Below are positions 1 through 11,293 of a stretch of 64,000 bases of DNA, one piece after another (position 1 is the first letter of the stretch; each line of letters starts with the position of its first letter). The position numbers and the translations under genes were made by a program. The stretch comes from Diprion similis (lineage: Eukaryota > Arthropoda > Insecta > Hymenoptera > Diprionidae): positions 8,226,493 through 8,290,492 of the forward strand of contig NC_060115.1 in NCBI RefSeq assembly GCF_021155765.1, read 5' to 3'. The notes beneath the pieces are model-generated. The model searched no databases. It had not been told where the DNA came from and saw only the letters and a program-made list of their open reading frames with translations.

Positions 1-1039
1 AGGTATATTATGACGAGCGTAAACATAAAAACGTCGCGTCAAATGCTGTTCTCAAAATTTTGTACAACGCGTGCCAAGAGCTGTATAAACTTTATTCGAA
101 CGAACACTTTACTTTTGATACTCGAATTGCGAATTATAGAAAGAAGAAGGATGTCTATACAAAATTTTCATTTACGTAAAAGAAAATGTTTTGAACGCCC
201 AAAACGTTAAGTAACTCATACTTCACACTTGAGATCGTTGAACGTGGACTCACGTCAGAACGAGATTTAACATTCAAAAGTATCGAAAAGTCCACACGGA
301 GTTAAAAATTTTCGTTTACATTGAGGCGAAGCAGAAAAGTGTAATACATAAAGCCAAAAAAAAAGAAACTTTTAATAGAAATAAGAAACAGAGTGCTTAC
401 AACTCGTTCTCCTTAGCCATACACCAGTAATTGAAGTAAGTACAGAATGAAGAAAAAATCGGTTCTCCGGGTATTGCGGGCACGCGTCACGAGCAACTCG
501 AGGGTGTTAAGCAGCCGGAATACCTACCGTAGAATATCTAGCGGCGCGGTGAGCTTTGTAAACTCTCGGAGTGACGGAGGCCAGAACACCTATCGTTTCC
601 TCGCTACACAGGGTAGTGGTATAAACACGCTAGATTTCCAGCACCTTCGTAGCGTTATTCTTAGGCCAGAAGTAGATACGGTTCCTCCTGTAAGTCGAGG
701 CCTAACTAAACCTACCTACTCTAACCAATCTTCATCAGCTCGTTCATCCCGCATACATATACGAGTAGGTTACATACTTACTTTGCATGATAGCGCCGTT
801 CGGCTCGCACATCACACGATCATCATCCCAGTCGGAGTTTAACCTCGGTAAGAGTTGCACGACACGACGCGTTGTAAATCGGCCATTCGTTGAAGCGCCA
901 TTGAAATAGCGTAAAGATGCGAGGTCCGAGGGTAGCTTCTTCATCCCCTTTCGATTGGGCCCGATCCTTCCGATCCTTCGACTCGTAGAAAGACACTCTG
1001 GGCTGATCGGTTGCAGGTGGAAACGCCGGTGTCCCAGCC
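1..1039. other. Upstream region and probable 5' UTR of Hand
   Basis: No protein gene is recognised here. Open frames exist on both strands, including one of 131 codons at 447-842, but they overlap each other, resemble no family and have no splice partners. From about 450 on, the composition becomes richer in CpG and less AT-rich, as expected for promoter and 5' UTR sequence just ahead of the Hand start codon at 1040. I cannot place a transcription start. A TATAAA-like string lies near 619, but without a matching initiator it is weak evidence. Confidence 0.4.
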
Positions 1040-4000
1040 ATGGACTGTCACGCTGTTCCCGATAGTTCTTACTGGAGTCCGATGGATGCGACGGGAATAT
1101 CCGGGGGCAGTTCCGGCTCCGGAAGTCCAGGCACTTCGAACACTCCGCCGTGCCTGGAGGAGCTCGGCATAGCCGATCCTCCCGCGGCGTTTCACATCCA
1201 CACTTACCACAACCAGAACCATGTCATATCCTCGCACAATCATTACGGGGCTGTCGGGTACCACGACCAGGTCGTCGACGGTCAAATTCGGGAGGACTAC
1301 GCGCCCTGCTCCACATCGGCGGGCCAGGGTTCGTCCTTCAACCTTGAGACCCCGGTGAGACCGGTGAAGAGGAGGAACACTGCAAACAAAAAGGAGAGAC
1401 GACGCACGCAGAGTATAAACAACGCTTTCGCTGACCTCAGAGATTGCATTCCCAACGTCCCAGCCGACACCAAACTCTCCAAAATCAAAACTCTGAGGCT
1501 CGCTTGCTCCTACATCGGATACCTCACCGCCGTCCTGGACAGCGACGAACCTCCGGCTACCTTCAGGGCGGAACTCGTACCCGGCAGCAGACGCTCCAAG
1601 CAATCCGGGGTGAGTTGAACTGTTAACCATGAAATTGGACTTATTGTTAGTAGGAGTGACATTGCGGGACGAAATGATGCGAGGTAAGTGGAACCAGACT
1701 GACACAGCTAAAGTGCAGCTCACTCCGTGCGCTGACTATAGACTGCACAATTTATTCACTGCGTAGATCTTTCGATGGTGAATCGGAATTTTTCGTCGTG
1801 TTACTATTTAGACAAATAATGAATCTGAATAAAGCACAACTTGTTCTTTGAACCATTTCAAAACTACATAGGTACTCTCTGCAGTGCACCAATTACGATA
1901 GATAAACACTGAAACCGGATTCGGATTGGATCGAAATCATTGACCTAAATTTGAATTCGATGTTTAATTTCCGTATCACGTGACTCAAGCTTATACAGCT
2001 ACATATATGATGTTGCAAATGTGGCTAAAGGGACATACGTTTTGCATGATTTTGGAGAACCTTGTAAGCATGCAATACTATTGTTGCAAATTGTTTAAGT
2101 CTCAGCCAGACCGTGATGAAATTGTTTGGTTCTGTACCCCTTGAATTTTCCGCGAACCTTCTATGAGAAATAAGTCAACGCCGAGTTGGTGATAATTCAA
2201 TTAACACCCTACACCGTGCGGAGACGAAAAGAGAGATGGATAAGAGCACTCTTGATTACTCTTCATCGGTGTAGGGTAATATCTCCATCCCTTGGGACCG
2301 CTGCGTGTCCCCTAAAATCGCAATATGTCGCGAAATTCGGAACGCCGGAGTCACTCAGGACCGGAATATCGTCTTATCTTGTTTTCTAATCAAATCCAAT
2401 TATCCCTTATCTTCTTACCGATCTCAACGCATCGCACAATGGCTGTACCAATATCTCAGTCCAGAATCACTAACCATCTTCTGCGCCATAATTGCTCTGA
2501 TTGGAAAGACATCGTTCGATCTATGATTGCAGTTTGACAGAAGAAAGCGAAACAGTTATTCATGGTAGAACGTGAAAGCTTTCGTAAATTTGTTCATACG
2601 CTGGATAAAGTGGATTCCATAATGAATTGCTGCCACGATCTCTTTCACTTTTATAAATACACATGACAGCCAATTCGATTTTTGGTATACATACCTACGA
2701 TAACAATTTTATTATGATGTTCTATCTTTTTCAATAAGGTTCTCTGAAGGGAGAAAAAAAATGAACACTGTTAGCTCGAAATCGTTTATATACGCTTTTA
2801 CAAAGTAGGTAATAACGGAAGAGAGGATAATAGTCAGACAACGAACGTCGGTCAAACGAGGGTGAAAAAAAGGAAAGAAAATGGTAGCTGCTTTGCTGAC
2901 AGCTTGAAAATTACACTGATTATTCGGTACAGTCATTTCGAGTTGTTAAATTAGGGTATACCGCGGGGTCTGTTCAACGCTACTCTTAAAACGTCGTTAG
3001 AGGCCACCAACGCACGGCGGAAGTAGTATGCATCCCTATTGAAATATTTTTCACGTCTGTTATTTCACCCCGTTGCATGTGACCGCATGTATGAACAGAC
3101 GTGTATAAAGTATATCCAATTAATTTTGCCAACATTCGGAACGTGGGTGGTTTTCCATGCTGAAGAGACAACGATTTTTGCATTGAAGAATTTAAAGTAG
3201 ATCAATTCTGCAAAGGTATATTTATATATATACAATTATACGACGTAATAAGTCTGATTCAAAAGATAAGATATCTCTTCGGAAAATGTTCGAAAATACA
3301 AAATGTATATGGATAGAGTAAAATGAACGTATATACATACATATCTACAAAACGTGCCAATCAGCTGCGAACCATTCGCGTAGAGATTAGAAGGTGAAAA
3401 ATAAAAGATGATCCTGATAGGAAGGAAGAAAAAAGTCGTAAAATGTTGGTGTGCATATATTCGAATTAAAACGTGGGAACCGGGTATGTATAACGTTGAA
3501 GCGAACGGAGGCAGCTGTGAGACTTGATTCGTCTTGGGCTCTACGAGAAGCTCGACACTTATTTCAAATACGTGTATAAGCTGTATGGAAAAAAAGTATG
3601 AACCAACCGTTTGTTTGCTTTGATAAGTATTGAAGTCGCGCACTTAGATCTCACTGAAAAACCACTCAATGCATATGGCGTCTTTATTACTACATACCTT
3701 ATATAGTATATTATTTTAGCGGTGCATATCTCGCGCTATATACTTTATACACACCGTTTAGATAATGTTTAACGGATTTATAAATAGCGCAAACTGACGT
3801 TATTCAGCTACGCGCTTGTTTTCACATTTTTCATTATTTATAGGTATGTATATATAAAATTGTTTTTTTTGTTGTTTCGTGTAAAAAACAAACTAATAAA
3901 AAAAGGAATCTCACTTTTCTCAGAAAGCGTCTTGGAATATCGTCAAAATCCTTTCATTTCATAGAAATCTTTCTAATGATGGGTCTTCTGATTTTAAGTA

Positions 4001-4736
4001 AGACCCACTTATCGTTGGCCATTATCCAAAATAATCTGATATGATGCAAGATAGATAATGAAATATCGCAAAAAAAAAAAAAAATCATTCATTCATTCTT
4101 TTTCCAAAAGTTCAATTTCACTCACTCAAATAAATACTTAATTTTCATCGCACAATATCTCCATATTTTTTCCTTAAATATCTGTGTTTTGAGAATTACT
4201 CAGTCAATTTTCAGCTCAAAATATTAAAAATTCAGTGAGTTGTACTTTTTTCAGTCGAATGATACATCTCCCGATATTTCGTGGTTTCATGAATATTTTT
4301 TTCATGTTCAAAATTTCATTTAGCTAAACATAACTCATTTGCCTTAAAAAATAATAGTTAAAGAGTGTCCCCGAACTTTTCCAAGTTATTTGAATCGATA
4401 TCTCAGTTTCTTCGCGATGATTTGTCACGTGGGGTCTCCAGCGACCCCGGTATGACACCAGTGTTATACACATAAGGTGTGCAATGTGCATCGTAAGGGT
4501 CAAATTAAGTCATAAATCATCTTCCTCATCTAACACTGAAACATGATTATACCAAAAAAAAAGGCCGATCGTATAAATTTCAGTTCAAAGTGTGCGTCTC
4601 GTTGCAGGCTGATCAAAGTCAGGAAGCGATATCTCAGGAACCCGGAGAGGAAACGAGGCGTACGAAAGGAAGAACGGGATGGCCTCAGCACGTCTGGGCC
4701 TTGGAATTGAAGCAAGAGCAACCTCCGGGACTATAG
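1040..4736 (+). CDS. Hand: Hand, bHLH transcription factor
   Basis: Coding exons 1040-1609 and 4608-4736, joined in phase 0 (GGG|GTGAGT donor, GTTGCAG acceptor), give 232 aa. The bHLH domain is at about residues 111-165: basic part [20 protein letters not shown], then helix-loop-helix with [20 protein letters not shown], the Hand/Twist-type signature. The short second exon encodes the Hand-specific tail with [16 protein letters not shown]. The N-terminus is rich in Gly, Ser and His, as is usual in Hand proteins. Hand binds E-boxes as a heterodimer with Daughterless and acts in heart, visceral mesoderm and hemocyte progenitors in insects. The ATG at 1040 follows CAGCC, a good context. The single 3.0-kb intron (1610-4607) holds no recognised gene. 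Confidence 0.96.
1610..4607 (+). other. Intron of Hand
   Basis: This intron runs between the GTGAGT donor and the GTTGCAG acceptor of Hand. No ORF here looks like a protein. The sequence is AT-rich with short homopolymer runs, such as A-runs near 4071-4084. The intron of a developmental regulator may carry enhancers, but I see no motif cluster strong enough to name one. Confidence 0.7.
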
Positions 4737-7700
4737 CCTAATTACCATGAACAGCTTGTGAATCACGCTACTTTATACGAATTGGGTATGTGACGAACGA
4801 AGTGGCGTGATAGATGATTGCGCAGATGCCAAAAAAAAAAAAATCACAGAGCATTCACGCTGTTTTGGAAGATTTAAACATTCTCAAAAGAAGTGAACGA
4901 TTATTTGAAATCAATAAGCGCGATCACGAAGTTGATCCATATTTTTCTTAAATTGTTTTCTTCAACTTCATAATTATGTTTTGTCATTAATTTTGCACCC
5001 TGTGGAATTTCGGAAAAATGTTACCGTCAAAAAATTCCCTAACTCATAATCTTTACGATTTTTTATAAATCGTCGTGGAATTTGACCGTATATTCAAACT
5101 TTTCTGAGCAGTTTCAATCGTCCTAAGATTTGCTATAATTATGTTGTACCTGGAGGATTTTTAACAGCGTTATAACGTAGAAATTTTTATTACCTCTCTT
5201 AAATTTTTGAAAAATTAACAACTTTTGCGAACGGAGTTAGGTAAATAAATTTTCACGTTCATTCGGCTGGTTCGATAATTTTTTATTTTTCATCGATCCT
5301 TCCACTCGAAACGTCGGTAAAAATTATAATTCACATTATTTCTGTGGCATAGGAAAAGAAATAGCGGGCAGCTGGTTGAATTATACAAGGAAACATTTGT
5401 CATTGAATTTTCCTTCATAAATATCTCTGGCGAGCGCCAGTGAGACATAAATTATAAATTAACGTTAGGTGGTCCAGGGAATCCCTTTTTCCGCGGGTAT
5501 CCCCGTGCAAGCGACGGTTGAGAAAAATAGACAGCGCAGAAAAACAACCTCGAAATAAACTAAAACAAACCATTGGTTTGAAGATTAAAGAAAAGGTCAT
5601 AAAGCGAGCGAACGGATGTTCAAGCAGGTCCGTCTCACTGTGCAGCAATTTGTAAAAAAGTGTGCAGAATTCAAGTTGAAATTGGTCGTGAAATCGTTGC
5701 TTATTACGATAGTAAAGCATCCTTTCTGTTTTGAAATATTACTATTAACGAAGGGACAGAGTTTATGACGATGACACCTGATACCGCGAGGTTTAAATCC
5801 TGCACGTCAGTTTTTCTCCTTTACTTTCTCAACGAGACATCAATTACACGCGGGTTCTGGTAAATTCGATATCTCCGAGTCGTAATTACGAAGCCAAAAG
5901 TCTCGCAACGTTCTAATAAGTCATGAATTAATGTTGTTACCATAGATTATGTAATTTTTCATTTTTCATAGTTTCCTCAGCTGAATTGTTATCTAAATTC
6001 TATTTCATCGATGATATTTTGGCTCAACACTGAGAGGAAAATTTATTACTGTATAGTCAAGTCAATATTTATTACCTTGTCGTGTACCAAAATTATATTA
6101 TCGATACACAAATATTGATAGCACATTTATTCAGGTCTGATTTATCGTTATCCAATAAACTTTTATACAGCTTCGTGATCGTTTACAGTATGAAGTAACA
6201 AATATACAGATATTTCCAAGCTTAATGCAATAAAAAAAATTCCCTATCGTTATAATAAATATTGACATCTTCCTCCTTCTCATCATCAACTTTTCTCGCG
6301 ATTTGAAGTTTTGCAGAATTCCTATACAGGATTCAATCTTGTTCGAATAAAAATAATAAACTTTCGCAAAATTGAAATAACAAAAATTATCCCGCCGGAT
6401 GATTTTTCAATAAGAATTATGATCACGCGATTCGGAGTTGAAATAATTAGGAAGCAAAACATATATTGCCATTTTATTACAATTCGTTGAAATATCAAAT
6501 AATGAAACGCTCGATGAAACGAAATCAGTCGCATAAGCATATTTAAAAAAAAAAAAGAAAAAATTTAAATTCTCGAAGGTGTTGAGTCGGAAAAAATGGA
6601 ATCACTAATTTATTTTCCTTCGTTCAGTCTTAATTTTCAAAATTCTACATAATAGATGTACAATTATAATATATTATAACTTATTTTTATCCACACGAAG
6701 AGCCAGGGCACGCCTGATTTGAAGTATAACTGCTGCATATACGATCATAAATATATGCCGATAGCAAAAAATATCTATGTATATGTATATTATTAGCTAT
6801 CTATATATAATAGCAATTAAGTATTAAACCAATGTGTTATATAGACGTTAAAATTCGCATGATATCCGCCGAATATCATCGTAGACTAGCGGTTAATGAG
6901 TTTTTGAGCAAAGAGTTGACTGGTAAAAAGTGATAATATTCGCGGATAATATACATCGACATACATATATAAATTATAGTATTATTTAACTTATTTTCCA
7001 TAATTATTCTTCATTTATGGGCTTTTTGATATTTATCGTGCAAACTGCGTCATGTGTATATATATATAGTGTATGTGTGAAATAAATGTGAACGTTACAA
7101 CAGGCGTTCCGAATGTCTGAGAATTAATACGACAGTTTCACTGCTCCCTTGTACTCCCGTTTTCATCAACCATTCGAATCGAAGACTCGAGGCCGGAAAA
7201 AAGACAGAAATTTTTCCTCATCTCATCGCGGCCACCCCCGCACCCTAAACTTCGAGGTTGAGATATAAATCTGCATTCCAAACGGACGACACTATGCAAG
7301 GCATGCTATTATTAGATAAAGAAGTGAGGTTTTTCCTGTCGTCGGGTTACCGCCACCCTTATACTGATTATACGCACAGTATTCCGCGCTGGATACATAC
7401 GTCCCCGTTATTTTAATTGCTCGCGTAATTAGGGGTAGTTTTTCATCGGCGGGCGGTACCTGGGACCCGTTTCAACGAGCACGCGGTGGTCTTTTGATGC
7501 CCGGCCGAAATACCAAAGGTGGGAATTTGTGTCGTTCGCTTCTATACTTGTATACGAGTTCATCCCGTAATTGGTAAAAGCGTTAATCTCCATTTATTTT
7601 CACTTGCATCGGCATACCGGTTGTCTTCTTATATTCCTCCCGTCGGCTACGCCCACGAATCAAACTAACGATATATCGTACATTCAGCGTCCCTTATCCG

Positions 7701-9229
7701 CCTGCATGGGAAATCCGACTCACGTCAGGTCTGACGTTAACAATGTGACTAATATGCAGGGAAAAATTTTTGCCACTGCGTGAAGAAGTTTACTCTTCCC
7801 CGTTTTTTTTTTTGTGGCACCTCCTAAACGAGTTACTTTTTTCGGTTACATTTTGCGTCAACAATTTTACAAACTTCAACCTGATAACCGTGTTGTACGA
7901 TTATCATGACAGGTAATTAGATTCTATTTAATAATTAAGATTAAATTTTTGGGAAATTTATGACGCATAGAGAATACTGTGAGGAAAGAAACGAAGTATA
8001 TAAACTAAAGATTAATAATAATTAATTGTAGGTATTTGTTATGTTGAAAAAGCTCGCTTGCAGTGTCGTCACTCCGTGAGCTACGGAGACCTAATGGTCA
8101 AGCGAGGAGAGTCGAAAGGATATTTATAGCGTAAGGGGTTGATTGGTTGATCCTCAGATTGAATTGGATAATTGACAAGTTTAACCCTCGACTGATAGCC
8201 GGGGAAAGCGTTACGCATAAATTCAACGCCTCGCGCGAATCTCGATGTTAACTCTGTTCATTCGTTACGCCGTATGGGGTATGCGAATACGAGGAGAAAC
8301 CGACGTCGTCGACTTCCAATTGTTTTCGTTATCCCCCCGTCTCCCAAGCACAATTCCATTTTCAGGCGTTTTGATTTCCCTCGAAAAAGTTGTCAATTTC
8401 ACTGACACCCGAAAATCGGCATGTCGATCATTCCCACAAAGCATAGAAAATACGTGTGTATGAAAAATATGTGCACAACTCACCGAATGTCGAGAAATCC
8501 ATTTTCAGTCTTACTGCAACCCTCTGCTGTTCCTTCGTAGTTCACATTTAACACTGTGCACTGTAAACTCGAAACAATTTGTCTTTTATTTAAACACAGT
8601 GAGAAAAGTTCTCGATGCAAGGTCAATTTTAATAGAAAACCTTGTCATGTTTTGCACACCTACACTGCACACTCGTTCACAACGATTACGATTAGTGACG
8701 TATATTGAATGAGCTTTGGGACAAGTCGAGGGAGAAACGCATGCAGAGAACGATCAGCGGTAAATGAAACCCGGTGTTATTGGTGAAATTCTACGCGTTT
8801 CGAAGCAGAGTTACAAATAGTTTACAATCACAGACTCACCGGGTCACCTTTCTATCGGCTACGCGATTCTCGAAGCCAGTACGATGTACATACGAAGAAG
8901 AAAGTAAACAATAACGGTTTATGAAAATACGACAAGAGAAGCTTCTCGATTTGACTTTAAAAATGATTGATTTTGGGAAAAACTGCTCGTCAATTTCGAG
9001 TGGTCCATGAACGGTGATCTGCGAAGGTGTAGGTGTATCGGACAGGTTCGTTCTAAACTCGGTGGCTCTAATTCCGTATGGGCGACGCGAAGTCCCGATC
9101 AAATGGAGACAAATTACCATTGAGTCGAGATTGTCAATGTAGGGTAGGGGAAAGGGTGTTGTCAGCGGGGTGGTTTTCCTGCCCCCGTGAGAGGCGCCTC
9201 GGCAATCCTCCCCGTGAGATTGCGCCTCC
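4737..9229. other. Intergenic region between Hand and PBAN, including Hand 3' UTR
   Basis: AATAAA hexamers on the + strand near 5243, 5552, 6229 and 7079 could end Hand transcripts; none is clearly the one used. No coding region is supported. Open frames of 60-100 codons on both strands show no family likeness. From about 7150 the sequence is less AT-rich, with CpG-containing patches (7230-7260, 7450-7510, 8220-8340, 9050-9230), which may be regulatory sequence of PBAN. Confidence 0.5.
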
Positions 9230-9236
9230 TATATAA
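9230..9236 (+). promoter_or_regulatory. TATA box of the PBAN/pyrokinin gene
   Basis: TATATAA stands 63 nt upstream of the PBAN start codon (9299), in an otherwise GC-rich stretch. Transcription would be expected to start about 25-30 nt downstream, near 9260-9265, giving a 5' UTR of roughly 35 nt. Just upstream, 9183-9199 and 9211-9229 are imperfect direct copies of a CCCCGTGAGA...CGCCTC unit, which may be a paired binding site. A strong TATA box fits a cell-type-restricted neuropeptide gene. Confidence 0.75.
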
Positions 9237-9298
9237 CCTGAGGATTTCGTTTTACCGAACACCACTCGACTAAGAGGTTCAATCCAGTGTACAGCAGC

Positions 9299-10953
9299 AT
9301 GATCCTCTTTACCAAGCATTTCTCTGTCTGTACGAGCTTCGCTCTCCTCATCACCTGCGCCACGGCTGAATACGGTAAGTCAAAAGTCGACGAGCCTCTT
9401 AGGCATATTCAACCTTGTTACATATTAACATGTGCCATTTTTTACCCGACCCAATTACCTCCGGACAGTGAAAATCAGTCTTACCAGAATTACATGCTCG
9501 GCTTCGTGATTTGCACTTCAGGGCGTAGAGTCGCGTGAATTGTTAACGGAATTTAGTTCTAGTCTTGTTTGACGATGTTATCGTGTAGCAATTCAACTAC
9601 AGCTCGGCTAAGAAATTGCTGAAATCGCTTTTTCAAATGGGCGGCTAATTGCAAATCTTGTAGATACTTGCAGGCGTTGATTTGACAGTTAGACATCCGT
9701 ATGTCACTGATTTAAAATCTTTTACAAGGAGTTGGTGCTCAATTCGAGAGGAATTTTGGATGTGAATCGTCGAGGATCTCAAGTCCTGTATGAAATAATA
9801 ATACATCGTGTTAATTAATGTTGATTTAAAAGAAAACTTCGACCCGATGACATGACGAAAAGATATTCCCCACAAGAGGAGAATATTTATTTGTAACGAT
9901 TTGTAATTGAAAAAAAATTACTCTGTAATATTACAGTATTATAAAGTCACTGTGAAAGTTTCAAGAAATTTAATAGACTCACTTGACAGTTCTACCTACA
10001 GAAAATTTTTGAATGCTAAATGTTCTTTAGTAAAATAAAAGACGCGGTTTTCGCGAATGCTTTACCGAATGAATTTTCAATCTAAAATTCAGTTGGTATC
10101 AAAGTAAGTGTAATTGTTAAACAAAAATTTCAATACCTATAACTATTAACACTAAAATAAGTCAAGAGTTGCATATTTTTTCTTCAATTTTAGCACCTTC
10201 TTATCCATGAATTTCAGTCTTTGTGATGAACGTATGACGAATAATGATGACGACGTAACTGTTAAAAAAAAAATCAGAAATAGAATTACTAATTCCGGAT
10301 TATAGATTACCGCAATTCGCAAGCCGTGTTACATATAATATACATATACTTACCATTGTATCGGGGCGACCGAAATGATAATTAAAATTTTCCAGACACC
10401 AGAGAAACCGAATTAAATGGCGGCCGATTACCGGAGGAAAATAGCATGTGCTCGGGAACAAGCTGCGCGAAGCGAAGTCCCCTGAACGGTGCTGCTGGTT
10501 CAATGTGGTTCGGGCCGCGTCTCGGCCGCAGGCGAAGATCCGACGAGAGGCTGGACATGGACCCGGAGGAGACGAACGCGATCGCCGACGTGATAAACGG
10601 TGCGCCCTGGGCCTTGGTTTCCATCCCAGGTGAATGTCGACTTGCTCTTTTTCCAGTTTCTTCTGCGAGAAACTAATCGGTTGGGATGCGTGATGCAATT
10701 TCCCATTTTCATTTTCCTTTCCTCTTTTCTTCCAGGAGGCAAACGTCACGCTTTGCAGGTTTTCACCCCGAGATTGGGGCGGGAATTAGGTGAGAATTAC
10801 GGGTTCAATTCTCTGTCCGGCGACCAGGGCGGGAATCAGGATGACATAGAGCAGCGTTCTCCACCTTTCGCACCGCGTCTTGGACGTCGTCTTCCCTTCG
10901 CACCTTCGCCGCGTCTGGGTCGCGAGCTTCGAGCACTTTTCCAGAAGGTCTAG
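9299..10953 (+). CDS. PBAN: PBAN / pyrokinin preprohormone (FXPRL-amide peptides)
   Basis: Exons 9299-9374, 10396-10629 and 10736-10953 (phase 1 junctions) give 175 aa. Residues 1-23 form a signal peptide (hydrophobic FALLITCATA). Four amidated FXPRL peptides follow, each ending in PRLG plus basic residues: SMWFGPRL-GRRRR (61-73), VFTPRL-GR (112-119), SPPFAPRL-GRR (145-155) and LPFAPSPRL-GR (156-166). A KR site at 51-52 frees the first peptide. These peptides act through pyrokinin-type GPCRs (hugin receptors in flies), controlling pheromone synthesis, feeding, ecdysis or diapause depending on the insect. The order of WFGPRL, FTPRL, FAPRL and PSPRL peptides matches, from memory, the hymenopteran PBAN precursor. 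A GTG 12 nt upstream of the ATG is in frame, but the ATG is taken as start. Confidence 0.95.
9375..10395 (+). other. First intron of PBAN
   Basis: The intron lies between TACG|GTAAGT and TTTTCCAG. It is AT-rich and no gene or RNA is recognised in it. Reading on from exon 1 into the intron gives an open frame to 9538, but the signal peptide and downstream exons make splicing at 9375 clear. The second intron (10630-10735) is only 106 nt. Confidence 0.8.
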
Positions 10954-11287
10954 ATATGTCCACACGTCCAGGGATTCCTGCTCCGGAACCCCTGAATTTA
11001 GTCCACTTCCGTTGTAACATAATTTTACATTGATTGATATAATTATTATAATTAAATGGTATATTACACGATTATACTGTATATTAGCCGTACTATTACC
11101 TATGTGACAACCTCTGTAATGTGTAATCAAACGCGATATTGCAATAGAAAGTTGAAAATTAAAAAGAAAAATGCATTTTGCACAACTCGCAAACGAAATA
11201 TAATTACATCCGTAGAGAACGTGACTTGTATAACCCAAGAAGTAAATATGTAGTTAAAAATATACGTATGTAACTCATCTTACGGAT

Positions 11288-11293
11288 AATAAA
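11288..11293 (+). terminator. Candidate polyadenylation signal of PBAN
   Basis: An AATAAA hexamer lies about 335 nt after the PBAN stop codon (10951-10953). A second AATAAA occurs near 12284. Either could end the transcript; the first gives the more typical 3' UTR length for a neuropeptide gene. Confidence 0.45.

Noticed and set aside
447-842. 131-codon open frame upstream of Hand
   Set aside because: No family likeness, overlapped by frames on the other strand, and lies in the presumed Hand 5' region. It looks like a chance frame in less AT-rich sequence.
9287-9298. Four-codon extension of the PBAN precursor (MYSS)
   Set aside because: It would begin with GTG. The ATG at 9299 gives a normal signal peptide.
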